From the NCBI GenBank assembly GCA_040386295.1, contig JAZKFR010000160.1:1-23397 (forward strand): a stretch of 23,397 nucleotides of DNA. The letters run 5' to 3'. The position numbers and the translations under genes are program-made. Of this stretch, positions 13,849 to 22,600 are shown piece after piece (position 1 is the stretch's first letter; every line of letters begins with the position of its first letter). The stretch comes from JAZKFR01 sp040386295 (GTDB taxonomy: Bacteria > Pseudomonadota > Gammaproteobacteria > Burkholderiales > Rhodocyclaceae). Under the pieces are notes generated by a model. It searched no databases and was not told the DNA's origin. It saw nothing but the letters and a program-made list of their open reading frames with translations.

Positions 13849-14865
13849 GTGCCAGACTTGCGCGATCCCGGCGTGTTGTGGCGTATTTTAATCGGGGTCA
13901 ATGCGCTGCTCTGTGCCACAGCACTCATTCAAAAACCGACGCTCAGCGCTGCCTGCGCCCACGCCTTATCGCTGGCTTTATCGATACAACCTTTATTGCT
14001 GTTCGACCTTGCCGTGCTGGCGCTAATCCAACCGTTTCTGCTGCGCTTACCGACCTGGCTGGGGCACGCCAGTATCGTGCTGCTCGCCTCTAGTTCTAGC
14101 GCCTTACTCCTTGATGTGCAAAGGTTCTTGCTTGCTCAAAACACGGCCCTGAGCGAGCCGCCCAATTTGCCGCGCGCGGCCTTGTTATCCGCTCTGGCCG
14201 CAGGTTTGCTGTTGTTTTACTTTGCCTTACGCGCCAAAACATTTTCACCGGCCTTGGTCGAAGCCCGCTTGCAAGCCTTGACGGCGCGTATTCGTCCACA
14301 TTTTCTGTTCAATAGTTTGAACGCCGTGCTTTCTTTGATTCGTTCGGAGCCGCGCCGCGCTGAGGCGGCGCTAGAGGCGCTCGCTGAATTGTTTAGAGCC
14401 TTAATGCGCGATCATCGTGCGCTGGTGCCGCTGGCCGATGAAATCGCCCTCTGTCGGCAATATCTTGAGCTGGAGAAACTGCGTCTGGGTGATCGTTTGC
14501 GTATCGAATGGGAAATCATCGACGTACCGAGCGACCTTAAAGTACCGCCGTTGATGATTCAGCCTTTACTCGAGAATGCGGTCTATCACGGCATCGAACC
14601 CTCGCAAGAAGACGGTACCGTGCACATTCGCTTTGTCCGCCATGGGCAAACGCTGCACATCGACCTCACCAATCCATGCTGTGACGGCTCGGATCACCAA
14701 AACGGCAACCGTATGGCGCTCAACAACATCCGCGAACGCCTAGCGCTTTATTACGGCCTAGCGGCACGCCTTGAGATTACCGCCGCACGGCCAAAAGACT
14801 TGCGGCGTGAATACCATGTCCGCATTATTTTGCCTTGTCCCGCGCACCGCCCTTTACAGGAGTAA
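13849..14865 (+). CDS. FimS/AlgZ-type membrane histidine kinase
   Basis: A 338-residue His_kinase (LytS/YehU-type) family sensor. The N-terminal 130 residues hold about four hydrophobic spans (roughly 10-27, 46-66, 74-92, 110-127) without a recognisable ligand domain. The phosphoacceptor block is RPHFLFNSLNAVLSLIRSEPRRAE with His151. The N-box is QPLLENAVYHGIEP (238-251). The glycine-rich ATP loop is degenerate (IDLTNP and NGNRMALNNIRERL), similar to the unorthodox AlgZ of Pseudomonas. The start is GTG at 13849, the only usual start codon after the in-frame stop at 13819, and lacks a good ribosome site. Seven bases separate its stop from the response regulator ATG, so the two are co-transcribed. 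In Pseudomonas aeruginosa the same pair (fimS/algZ-algR) sits beside argH, as here. Confidence 0.88.
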   Translation: MPDLRDPGVLWRILIGVNALLCATALIQKPTLSAACAHALSLALSIQPLLLFDLAVLALIQPFLLRLPTWLGHASIVLLASSSSALLLDVQRFLLAQNTALSEPPNLPRAALLSALAAGLLLFYFALRAKTFSPALVEARLQALTARIRPHFLFNSLNAVLSLIRSEPRRAEAALEALAELFRALMRDHRALVPLADEIALCRQYLELEKLRLGDRLRIEWEIIDVPSDLKVPPLMIQPLLENAVYHGIEPSQEDGTVHIRFVRHGQTLHIDLTNPCCDGSDHQNGNRMALNNIRERLALYYGLAARLEITAARPKDLRREYHVRIILPCPAHRPLQE

Positions 14866-14872
14866 CGCCAAG

Positions 14873-15703
14873 ATGACGACGACGCCCGCGAATCCAGCAC
14901 ATCACGCCAATGCCACGACGAGCAGCACTAGCGCAAACAGCGCGCTGCGCAAACTCCGCATCATGATCGTCGACGATGAGGCGCCGGCACGGGCGCGTTT
15001 ACGCGATCTGCTGACCGACATCGCAACGGAGCTTCCCAACGAGCTCATCGCCGAGGCAAACAACGGTTTAACTGCCTTGCAAGCGATAGAAAACAAACGG
15101 ATCGATGTCGTCTTGGTTGATATTCGCATGCCCGAAATGGATGGGATTGAGCTCGCGCGCCACCTTGCGCGCCTGCCGCAGCCACCTGCCGTCGTGTTTA
15201 TCACCGCCTACGACACCTACGCCGTCCAAGCTTTTGAGCTCAATGCCGTGGACTATTTAATGAAACCCGTGCGGGCGCAACGTCTAGCTGAAGCACTGCA
15301 CAAAGCCAAACACAGCCATCTGCCGACACAGCAAACCTTAGCCAGCTTGCAACAAGGTGGGCGCTCGCATTTGTCTTGCCATGAGCGAGATCGTCTGTTG
15401 CTGATCCCGATTGGCGAAGTGATTTATCTCAAAGCAGATTTCAAGTACGTCACCGCGCGCACAGCCAGTCGCGAGTACCTACTCGACGAATCGCTGACCC
15501 AGCTTGAGCAAGAGTTCAACGATTTCTTCATCCGCCTACACCGCAGCGTCTTGGTCGCCAAAGACGCCATCGCTGGCTTTGAGAAAAACAGCGCAGAAGA
15601 CGCCGAAGCGCAGTGGCAAGCCTTGCTCAGAGCGGTTCCCGAAAAACTACCGGTCAGCCGCCGCCAATGGCCTATCGTCAAATCTTATGCCCGACAGTGT
15701 TAA
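14873..15703 (+). CDS. AlgR-type LytTR response regulator
   Basis: A 276-residue DNA-binding response regulator, partner of the kinase just upstream. Receiver domain: RIMIVDDEAPAR with D34/D35, phosphoacceptor D83 in VLVDIRMPEMDG, T111 (FITAYDTYA) and K131 (LMKPV). LytTR DNA-binding domain, about 170-272: LLLIPIGEVIYLKADFKYVTA and FIRLHRSVLVAKDAI. AGGAG ten bases before the ATG at 14873 fixes the start; a longer frame starting at 14771 overlaps the kinase and is unlikely. Compared with P. aeruginosa AlgR (248 residues) it has a disordered Thr/Ala/Asn/Ser-rich N-terminus of about 27 residues. Homologues control pili, motility, exopolysaccharide and virulence; targets here are unknown. Confidence 0.92.
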   Translation: MTTTPANPAHHANATTSSTSANSALRKLRIMIVDDEAPARARLRDLLTDIATELPNELIAEANNGLTALQAIENKRIDVVLVDIRMPEMDGIELARHLARLPQPPAVVFITAYDTYAVQAFELNAVDYLMKPVRAQRLAEALHKAKHSHLPTQQTLASLQQGGRSHLSCHERDRLLLIPIGEVIYLKADFKYVTARTASREYLLDESLTQLEQEFNDFFIRLHRSVLVAKDAIAGFEKNSAEDAEAQWQALLRAVPEKLPVSRRQWPIVKSYARQC

Positions 15704-15758
15704 TCATTGCAAATCAACAACGCGACAAGGCTACAAAGTGCTGGGTTTAAGGCGAGTT

Positions 15759-15776
15759 GCAATAGGCGCAATAGGC
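15759..15776. repeat. 9-bp tandem repeat downstream of algR
   Basis: GCAATAGGC occurs twice in direct tandem (15759-15767, 15768-15776) in the non-coding stretch between algR and the terminator. Confidence 0.8.
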
Positions 15777-15827
15777 AAACGTGGTGACTAACCCGCTCCA
15801 GCAACGCGCACTGCAGAAACCCCATAA

Positions 15828-15868
15828 AAAACGAGCCGACCAGCATCAATCGCTGGTCGGCTCGTTTT
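15828..15868. terminator. bidirectional intrinsic terminator between algR and sucD
   Basis: Perfect 17-base arms (AAAACGAGCCGACCAGC at 15828-15844, partner at 15852-15868) around a seven-base loop. The GC-rich core is 13 bp and each strand ends in a T-run (TTTT, extended to TTTTTT on the minus strand). It sits between the convergent algR (+) and sucD (-) genes and can end transcription from both. Confidence 0.92.
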
Positions 15869-15900
15869 AACGCTGCGCGCTAAAAGCAGAAAGACAGCTG

Positions 15901-16794
15901 CTAGAGCAAGGCTTTCAGCAGTTTGGCCATTTCCGATGGGTTACGCGTCACGGTAAAACCACAGGCTGCCATGATCTCCAGCTTGGCATCCGCCGTATCG
16001 GCTCCGCCGGAAATCAAGGCGCCGGCATGACCCATGCGCTTGCCGGGAGGCGCCGTCACACCAGCAATAAAGCCGACGACCGGTTTTCTCATGTGCTCTT
16101 TGCACCACAGCGCCGCTTCAGCTTCGTCGGGCCCCCCGATTTCGCCGATCATGATGACGGCGTCCGTCTCGGGGTCGTCGTTGAACAAGCGCATCACGTC
16201 AATGTGCTTCAAACCATTGATGGGGTCGCCACCGATGCCGACTGCGCTCGACTGGCCTAAACCAATCTCGGTGAGCTGCCCCACCGCTTCATAGGTCAAG
16301 GTGCCGGAGCGAGAAACCACGCCAATCCGGCCTTTACGGTGAATGTGGCCTGGCATGATGCCAATTTTGATTTCTTCTGGCGTGATCAAACCAGGGCAAT
16401 TGGGCCCGAGCAATAAAGTTTCTTTACCCCCCGCAGCGACCCTCGCCTTCATTTTGTTGCGCACCTCAAGCATGTCGCGCACCGGAATGCCTTCGGTAAT
16501 GCAAATAGCCAAGTCCAACTCCGCTTCAACCGCCTCCCAAATCGCTGCTGCTGCACCCGCTGGCGGCACGTAGATGACCGAAACCGAAGCGCCGGTTTGC
16601 GCTTTCGCCTCTTGAACGGTGGCGTAAATCGGCACGCCCTCAAAGTCTTCGCCCGCCTTTTTCGGATTGACCCCAGCGACAAAGCAATTCTTGCCATTGG
16701 CGTATTCACGACACATGCGCGTATGGAATTGGCCGGTTTTGCCAGTAATGCCCTGGGTAATAACCTTGGTATTTTTGTTGATCAAAATCGACAT
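15901..16794 (-). CDS. sucD: succinyl-CoA synthetase (ADP-forming) alpha subunit
   Basis: Alpha subunit of the TCA-cycle enzyme converting succinyl-CoA to succinate with nucleotide triphosphate formation; works as a complex with SucC. It has the CoA-binding Rossmann segment QGITGKTGQFHT (14-25), GPNCPG (130-135), VVSRSGTLTYEA (159-170) and the phosphohistidine loop GHAGALISGGA with His256. The 297 residues match the family (289 in E. coli). It starts nine bases after the sucC stop; GGAG in that gap is its ribosome site. Confidence 0.98.
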   Translation of the reverse strand: MSILINKNTKVITQGITGKTGQFHTRMCREYANGKNCFVAGVNPKKAGEDFEGVPIYATVQEAKAQTGASVSVIYVPPAGAAAAIWEAVEAELDLAICITEGIPVRDMLEVRNKMKARVAAGGKETLLLGPNCPGLITPEEIKIGIMPGHIHRKGRIGVVSRSGTLTYEAVGQLTEIGLGQSSAVGIGGDPINGLKHIDVMRLFNDDPETDAVIMIGEIGGPDEAEAALWCKEHMRKPVVGFIAGVTAPPGKRMGHAGALISGGADTADAKLEIMAACGFTVTRNPSEMAKLLKALL

Positions 16795-16803
16795 GTTTTC
16801 TCC

Positions 16804-17964
16804 TTACTTGACCGCAGCAACGATCTGGGTAGCGGCCTCAGCCATTGAATTGGCAGCAATAATCGGCAAACCCGAATCTTGCAAAATTTGTTTGCCAATT
16901 TCCTCGTTGGTTCCCTTCATGCGCACCACCAAAGGCACGGCAAGCTGGGTTTCTTTAGCCGCCGCAACGATGCCATTGGCGATCGTGTCGCAGCGCATGA
17001 TGCCGCCGAAGATATTGACCAAAATGCCTTTAACCCGGGGATTTTTCAGCATGATTTTGAAGGCTTCAGTGACTTTCTCAGTCGTGGCGCCCCCACCCAC
17101 ATCCAGAAAATTAGCCGGCTCGGCGCCGAATAATTTAATCGTATCCATCGTCGCCATCGCCAAGCCAGCCCCATTGACCAAGCAGCCGATATTGCCATCG
17201 AGCGAGATATAAGCGAGGTCAAACTTAGAGGCCTCGATCTCATCGGCGTTTTCTTCGTCGAGGTCACGATAGGCAACAATTTCTGGGTGCCGATAAAGCG
17301 CGTTTGAATCAAAGTTGAACTTCGCGTCAAGCGCCTTGATATTGCCGTTGCCCTCAAGAATCAGCGGATTGATTTCCGCCAAGGAAGCATCGGTTTCCAT
17401 GTAGCAAGCGTACAAACCTTTCAAAGCCGTGATCGCCTGCGCAGCCGAAGCAGCAGGAACACCGATCCCATTGGCTAACTCAGCGGCCTGCGCATCGGAC
17501 AAACCGACGAGAGGATCAACGAAGACTTTGAGGATTTTTTCCGGGGTGTGATGCGCCACTTCTTCAATGTCCATCCCCCCTTCGGACGAGGCCATCACGG
17601 CCACTTTCTGCGTCGCACGGTCAGTCAGCACCGCAACGTAATACTCTTTCTTAATATCTGCGCCCTCTTCAATCAAGAGCCGACGGACTTTTTGCCCTTC
17701 GCTGCCGGTCTGGTGCGTGATCAGCTGCATACCCAGTATTTGCGTCGCGTATTGACGCACCTCGGCGAGCGATTTAGCGACTTTAACGCCGCCCCCCTTG
17801 CCGCGTCCGCCTGCATGAATTTGGGCTTTCACCACCCAAACCTGTCCACCGAGCGACTCGGCGGCGCGCACTGCGTCATCAACCGATAAACAAGCCACCC
17901 CGCGCGGCACGGTGACACCGAATTTTTTCAGGAGTTCCTTACCCTGATATTCGTGAATTTTCAT
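16804..17964 (-). CDS. sucC: succinyl-CoA synthetase (ADP-forming) beta subunit
   Basis: ATP-grasp beta subunit that binds nucleotide and succinate. It starts with the family sequence MKIHEYQGKELLKKFGV, then VVKAQIHAGGRGKGGGVK (nucleotide-binding region, about 44-61), EINPLIL and the succinate-side segments NGAGLAMATMD and GGIMRCDTIA. 386 residues against 388 in E. coli. The stop TAA runs straight into GGAGAAAAC and the sucD ATG, so translation of the two is probably coupled. AAGGAAAGTGC before the ATG gives a ribosome site. The operon promoter should lie in 17965-18100, but I cannot point to clear boxes. Confidence 0.98.
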   Translation of the reverse strand: MKIHEYQGKELLKKFGVTVPRGVACLSVDDAVRAAESLGGQVWVVKAQIHAGGRGKGGGVKVAKSLAEVRQYATQILGMQLITHQTGSEGQKVRRLLIEEGADIKKEYYVAVLTDRATQKVAVMASSEGGMDIEEVAHHTPEKILKVFVDPLVGLSDAQAAELANGIGVPAASAAQAITALKGLYACYMETDASLAEINPLILEGNGNIKALDAKFNFDSNALYRHPEIVAYRDLDEENADEIEASKFDLAYISLDGNIGCLVNGAGLAMATMDTIKLFGAEPANFLDVGGGATTEKVTEAFKIMLKNPRVKGILVNIFGGIMRCDTIANGIVAAAKETQLAVPLVVRMKGTNEEIGKQILQDSGLPIIAANSMAEAATQIVAAVK

Positions 17965-18138
17965 GCACTTTCCTTATTAAAATTGAAGTGTTCAGCTTTG
18001 GGTCTCTAGCGCTAGGATCCAGGCCGGATAATCGCATGCCAGATGCTTAAAGCAAAGTCTGATCAGGCGGATTGAGCACCAAGCATTCGACAAATCCCAT
18101 TTGACAGACCTCTGCATGACCCAAATGCGCGCAGTCCA
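17965..18138. other. sucC upstream region, no gene seen
   Basis: Carries the sucC ribosome site and presumably its promoter. A minus-strand frame covering 17992-18240 has no recognisable protein features and runs into the antisense of a transposase remnant. The upstream neighbour usual for sucC in related genomes is not here, which fits a rearrangement point. Confidence 0.4.
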
Positions 18139-18546
18139 AGCAACGCTGCCCAGGACTCTGCGATTCGATCGGCGGTCAAATATCGCGCGGATGAACACAC
18201 CGTCATGCGCGCAGCACTGATTACCAGCGGCATTCATCACGATGGCGTGTGCGACATTCTGAGTGTCAAAATCGGCAATACCGAAAGCTTTGCCACTTGG
18301 GATAAAGCCTTGCGCTGGCTCAAAGCGCGCGGCCTTGAAGGCGTGGGATTACGCGCTTTCAGATCAGCATGGCGGCCTGGCTGAAGCCATCAGCAAACTT
18401 CCACGACGCCAGTTGGCAACGTTGCCAAGCACAGGGGCGCTGCGGCGTCTGGATAAGAGCTGAGATTGCGGCCAAGCGAGTTCTGAAGAGACCATGACCG
18501 TGACGAATCTGCCTGAAAAGTATCGTAAGCGGCTGCGTACAACCAA
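18139..18546 (+). pseudogene. IS256-family transposase remnant
   Basis: Pieces of a mutator-type (IS256) DDE transposase in shifting frames. From 18175: VKYRADEHTVMRAALITSG..VCDILSVKIGNTESFATWDKALRWLKARGLEGVG. Then a frameshift near 18345 to SDQHGGLAEAIS, which carries the catalytic-region Asp. Another shift near 18400 gives HDASWQRCQA (family: ASWQRCQ-H-RN). After a deletion, NLPEKYRKRLRTT from about 18505 matches the C-terminal block of the family, and similarity ends near 18546. N-terminal third, C-terminus and terminal repeats are not visible. Inactive, at least two frameshifts plus deletions. Confidence 0.85.
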
Positions 18547-18549
18547 GCT

Positions 18550-18735
18550 GCCCTTGCTCCCCGCGAGGCCAATATTGCCACTGGCTTTGCCGCTGCCTGA
18601 CAGAGGCACGCTGAGTGCTGAGGCTGATGCTCTCCTGTTGGTTGGTGTCTTGTTTGCCTTCTAGACTACGGTTGCCGCCCACCTGGGCGATGACTTGCGG
18701 GGCAGTGCTGGAGGATTGGTTGAAATTTCTGCTGG
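18550..18735 (-). pseudogene. fragment of an FHA/haemagglutinin-repeat exoprotein (TpsA-like)
   Basis: Minus-strand reading gives SRNFNQSSSTAPQVIAQVGG, NRSLEGKQDTNQQESISLST, then, in a shifted frame, VPLSGSGKASGNIGLAGSKG. This resembles the haemagglutinin repeat of filamentous-haemagglutinin-type exoproteins (GGDLTL..QDT..SGGSVSVPIGAGSASA pattern, from memory). Only about 60 residues remain, with a frameshift near 18608. It abuts the IS256 remnant on one side and the truncated TpsB on the other, so it is probably the surviving piece of the exoprotein that the TpsB once secreted. Confidence 0.55.
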
Positions 18736-18737
18736 TG

Positions 18738-18755
18738 CTGAGGGTGAGGGTGAGG
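18738..18755. repeat. 6-bp tandem repeat at the TpsB/TpsA junction
   Basis: Three near-identical units, CTGAGG, GTGAGG, GTGAGG. They fall where similarity to the TpsB transporter stops and the haemagglutinin-like piece begins, and may mark the deletion point. Confidence 0.7.
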
Positions 18756-19289
18756 CCGGTCGGATGCGCCCGGGGATCACGGTGATGTTGAGCGTCTGGC
18801 TACTGGCGATATTTTGCGCAGTGACAAAAACACGGGTGGTGCTAAAACCCTGAGCCAGAATCGCTTCTTGTACGCGCGCAAGCACAATGTTGACACCTTG
18901 CGCGCCGAGACAACGGCCTAAGCTGGGATCGATTGCCGAATCTTCTACGGAATCCTGGTCGCGGCGCGCTGCCGTGTGATTCACCGCCGCCAGAGCAAAC
19001 CGAAAATCCGCCGCGCGATCACCCTCAAGCGTGACGCGAAAAACGGGGAAACAGGGACTTTCTACCACGGGGATTTTTTGCTGACTGAGCGGTATGCGCA
19101 GCTCGTCTACGCCGCTATCGGGCGTCAGGCGCACTCGCTATTGCGTTCTTGGCTCTGCCGCAAAACCCGTTCACGCTCTTGTTGGCGCTGTTGCTCTGGC
19201 GCACTCGGGTCAAACACGGCCTGCTGCGCCAGCGCCAGCATGGGCAGCAAAGCAAAACTGATGACGCAGAGAAAGGGACGGTAGCGCAT
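18750..19289 (-). pseudogene. truncated, frameshifted two-partner-secretion transporter (TpsB/ShlB/FhaC family)
   Basis: The N-terminus has a signal peptide MRYRPFLCVISFALLPMLALA (from 19289) followed by QQAVFDPSAPEQQRQQERERVLRQSQER, the usual linker helix. Near 19134 the frame breaks (stop at 19125) and continues in another frame: VRLTPDSGVDELRIPLSQ, ESPCFPVFRVTLEGD, CLGAQGVNIVLARVQEAILAQGFSTTR, VTAQNIASSQTLNITVIPGRIRP. That is the POTRA domain of outer-membrane transporters that export large exoproteins. It ends at GRIRP, so the rest of POTRA and the whole beta-barrel (about 350 residues) are gone. Upstream in-frame starts (TTG 19313, ATG 19307) are possible but add nothing to the signal peptide. 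Confidence 0.85.
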
Positions 19290-19313
19290 TGGTTCGGTCA
19301 GTAGCATCGGCAA

Positions 19314-19485
19314 AAGACTTTAAGCGGGCGTTGAGGAGCTTGCCGGAAACGGTAAGCGCAGCGAAAAAAACCCCAAGCACCACAGCGTTCCGAGCAAAAA
19401 ATGGAAGGGCGCGATTCTAACAAAGCTCGGGGCTTAATCACAAGTCACGAAACGTACAAAACAGGGGCGTAACTCGAGAGTCCAA
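19314..19485. other. spacer between TpsB and IS3 remnants
   Basis: No gene seen. It should contain the former TpsB promoter; nothing convincing is visible. Includes an A-run (about 19363-19369) followed by CCCCAAGC. Confidence 0.4.
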
Positions 19486-19632
19486 TCAATGTCGCGGGTA
19501 CAGAGAAAGGCGGGGGATGTCCGATGTCCAGACTTGCTTCGGCGCCGTCGGCGTGAAATTTCCGGCCAGTAGCTTAATCGGCGCCTCTACTGCGCGCGTC
19601 GTATGGAACTTTTTCTGCACAGTGGCCACAAA
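19486..19632 (-). pseudogene. IS3-family transposase OrfB fragment
   Basis: One minus-strand frame reads FVATVQKKFHTTRAVEAPIK, LLAGNFTPTAPKQVWTSDI, then PRLSLYPRH and a stop. The block KF..T..LPVA-N-L-R-FTP-APNQVWTSDITY is the well-known sequence just before the integrase core of IS3-family OrfB, so this is a remnant covering the first catalytic Asp (TSDI). Upstream it ends in a stop within 9 bases and downstream the DDE core is lost. No inverted repeats seen. It ends about 40 bases before the start of the long + strand gene. Confidence 0.75.
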
Positions 19633-19659
19633 CTAAACGCGAAGCTTATTTTTAAATTC

Positions 19660-19672
19660 AAGGTGACGGAAT
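19660..19672 (+). promoter_or_regulatory. ribosome binding site of the long 3' gene
   Basis: AAGGTGA seven bases before ATG 19673 pairs well with the 16S rRNA 3' end (AAGGAGGTGA). It supports 19673 as the true start. Confidence 0.75.
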
Positions 19673-22600
19673 ATGACGGGACTCACTCAAGCAACTAATC
19701 CAAGCGCAGGCGCAAACAGAGATTTAGCGACCTCAGTCGGTGCTGTCGACGTACTCGTCGCCCCTCAGCTCAATCCACTCGAGCCAAATCACGCCGATTT
19801 CGCTCTCATGACGCCAACAGAGCTCGAAAGGAACGAGCAGGAGACGCTCAATTTTTTAGACCTTCTGGACAGTGTAGGAACAGGACAGGAGGGCAGAGAT
19901 GTGCCTGAGCTGATCACCAGCATACGTACCAATATGGGCTTTCTGGAAGGCGGGCAAGCAGATTCTGAGCTGTTGGGGAAATTGGATTTGCTGCTCTTAG
20001 TAGCCGCCCTAGACCACTTCCAGAAACGCATCCCGGATCATTTACTGATTTACGCGCAAGCACTGGGGAAAGTGGGCGCGATGTTACTAAGAGTCAAAGA
20101 CGAGTTCATTTCACGCCTATCTACGCACATAGAGCTTGCTGAAAAATGGGTGGAAGGGGTCAGTATTTCTGAAATATCACGAGATTTATTCACTTCCGTT
20201 AAAAGGGGGCTAAAAAATGACACGAAAAGCACTGCCTTGGACGAACTGGAAAAATTAGCTGATTTGCCAAATTTGACTCAATTAGCAGAAGACTTTGAGC
20301 TTGAAAAAGAGTGTCGTCGTGGTGGTGCGCCAGTGGTGGCTTTCACTCTTAACCATGATGAAATTCTTCTTATTAACAGGATTGACGTTCATCGAGCTGA
20401 TGTCCACTCTGGCTACCTGAATGTGCGCGCAGCCGTAGATATGACTGAAAACGGGTCAACAAAATTTGGACAAATGATTACGCTACTCGAGGCGGCGCTT
20501 AAATCAGACTTATGCGCTACTGCAAGAGGGCTAGCTCATTGCCGGCTATCCATTGCCTACCAATTGCTAGGGCGTTTCGGAATGGCGGAAAAGCATATGC
20601 AGGCTTATCTAACGATTTATCCCGAAGATCCAAATATATATGCCGCTATGGCTTCACTTTATTGGGCTAATAGGATTTATAGGGAAGATCCTACAAGTGT
20701 GTTGTTTTGCACTCAAAAAAACGTAGTCTCTGCCATAAAATATGCGGAACTTAGCATAGTAAAAAACCCCTATCACGTTCAAGCAAGAATTCTATTGGCT
20801 TATGCTTACGCAGCATGTGGCGACATGAGATCAGCGATTCAAAACATGAGGCTTGCAAAACAACTAGAAAACGCAGAACAACTTAAAAGCACTTCATTAG
20901 AAGAAATCCCCGGAAAAAAAGAATCTCTGCTCAAGGCATTCATGTTTCCCGGTTTTTTTGAAAATATTGGCAACATTCAAAATACCGTCAATATTGACAA
21001 GCCAGATAAGGAAAAACTTAAAGCCCTTAGCTCTTTAAAACCGCCCGGAGAAAAAGCGGTTGAGCAAGTGACAATCACCCGATCTCTAGGACTGTATTTA
21101 CGCCCAATACTTGTGGTTCAAGCAAGAGCACTCTCAGACGACGCCGTAGTCCAAAAAGAGCTCGTCGAAATTTATTACTTTTCTGCAGCATCGGCGAATT
21201 CTTTTATGCGCCCCTTGCAAGCAGGTACCAAGGCGTTTTTAGAAAAGAAATTCTCCGTTAGTAGCGGAAATTTTGAAGAAGCATTCAACGCACCGGCTGA
21301 ATATAAAGTTGCGCATCGACGGTTGTTGCCCGTGTTCTACAAAATGTACTTTCGATCCATCATCGCTGACTTCGCAGAAGGCACCGACAAAAAAGAGGGT
21401 AAGGCTGCACGCTACTTTAGGGTGATACGCCTACTGATAGAAGTAGGTAAAAATGATTCGCGACTCGCAGCAGAGTACTACTTGTGTTTGGCAACAACGC
21501 ATCTGTTTTTAATCAGAGCCGAACTGTCGGAGCAGGGCATTTCTCCTCAAGACGGCGAAGCTGTTCTGCCTTACTACCGAAGCACAAGAAGACACGAGCT
21601 TCTCGCCTTTGTTATAGAACCCCTAAAGCAAGCCGTTTCTTTAGATCCAAGCCTGGTCGATGCCCATAGAACACTAGCAGGTGCTTATGCAGCGATAGGG
21701 GATATGGAAAATGCCAAATACCATGACGATATCGCCGTCGAACTAGAACGTCCTCGAACCTATTACGAAACCCATATACAGCCACGTATACAGCCGTATG
21801 TAACGCACCTTCCAGACATAGCAGCCGCTAGCGTGGCAGTGGCCACGGCGGCTTACGGGCTTGTGCACAACGTTAAAACCAGCAGAGCACAAAAAGCTGA
21901 GCTAAAGCGCAAGATTGAAGATGCATTTACGACAAGCGGGACGCCGCTCAGCAAAGCGCTACGTCAGCTCTATCTAGAACGAATTTTAGCGGCGCAAGCA
22001 GGCGAGGAAAGTCGCGTTGGGCTATACAAGATTTTGTGTAGTGGGCTAGGGAACAAGGCCTTTGCTACAGCATTTCTATTGTTTATCAAAGACGCTGACG
22101 CCAACACAGCACGCCCTGATTCACTTGCCGCGCTAGAACCATTCAAAGGCGCGCTAGTAATGCTCAAGCAGGCTATGCGGTCGTTTTTTTCGTCAGCGCA
22201 AGGCAAATGGTTGCCAAAGAAAGGGCACGAAAGCACCCGTTACGATGAGCAGCTTGTTGTGCTTTTGCGCGAGCAATTGACAAGTTTCATAGAATTTGAC
22301 GTTGTTTTGAATAACTTGGAGAAAAATCAGCCTAATGCATTGAACAGTGAAAACCTTAGCGCCGCTGTAGCGCAAGCAGGCTTATCCAGCGAGGAGCTCA
22401 AGCCCTTAATCAGCAATGTACTGAAACCAAAAGAGGCAGCAGCGCTGTTCAAAGAAATGCCTTTCGTCCGCCTCACGCCACAGGTAGAAGCAAGCGGCAA
22501 ATCCCCTTTCATCAATTTTGTAGCGCAGTTCACGCGCCCTGCTGAGGCTACTGAGGCTACTGGGTCTACTGAGCCTGGCGATTTCTTCACGCTGACGATT

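Noticed and set aside
13818..14093. 91-codon plus-strand frame starting GTG, overlapping algZ
   Set aside because: Out of frame with the clearly conserved kinase; Arg/Ala-rich shadow sequence. Its GTG overlaps the leader stop (GTGA) only by chance, as far as can be seen.
14771..14872. upstream extension of the AlgR-like regulator
   Set aside because: It overlaps the conserved end of the kinase gene; AGGAG before ATG 14873 gives a much better start.
17992..18240. 82-codon minus-strand frame upstream of sucC
   Set aside because: Partly antisense to the IS256 remnant and without recognisable features; I considered a RecX or other sucC-neighbour remnant but found no matching motif.
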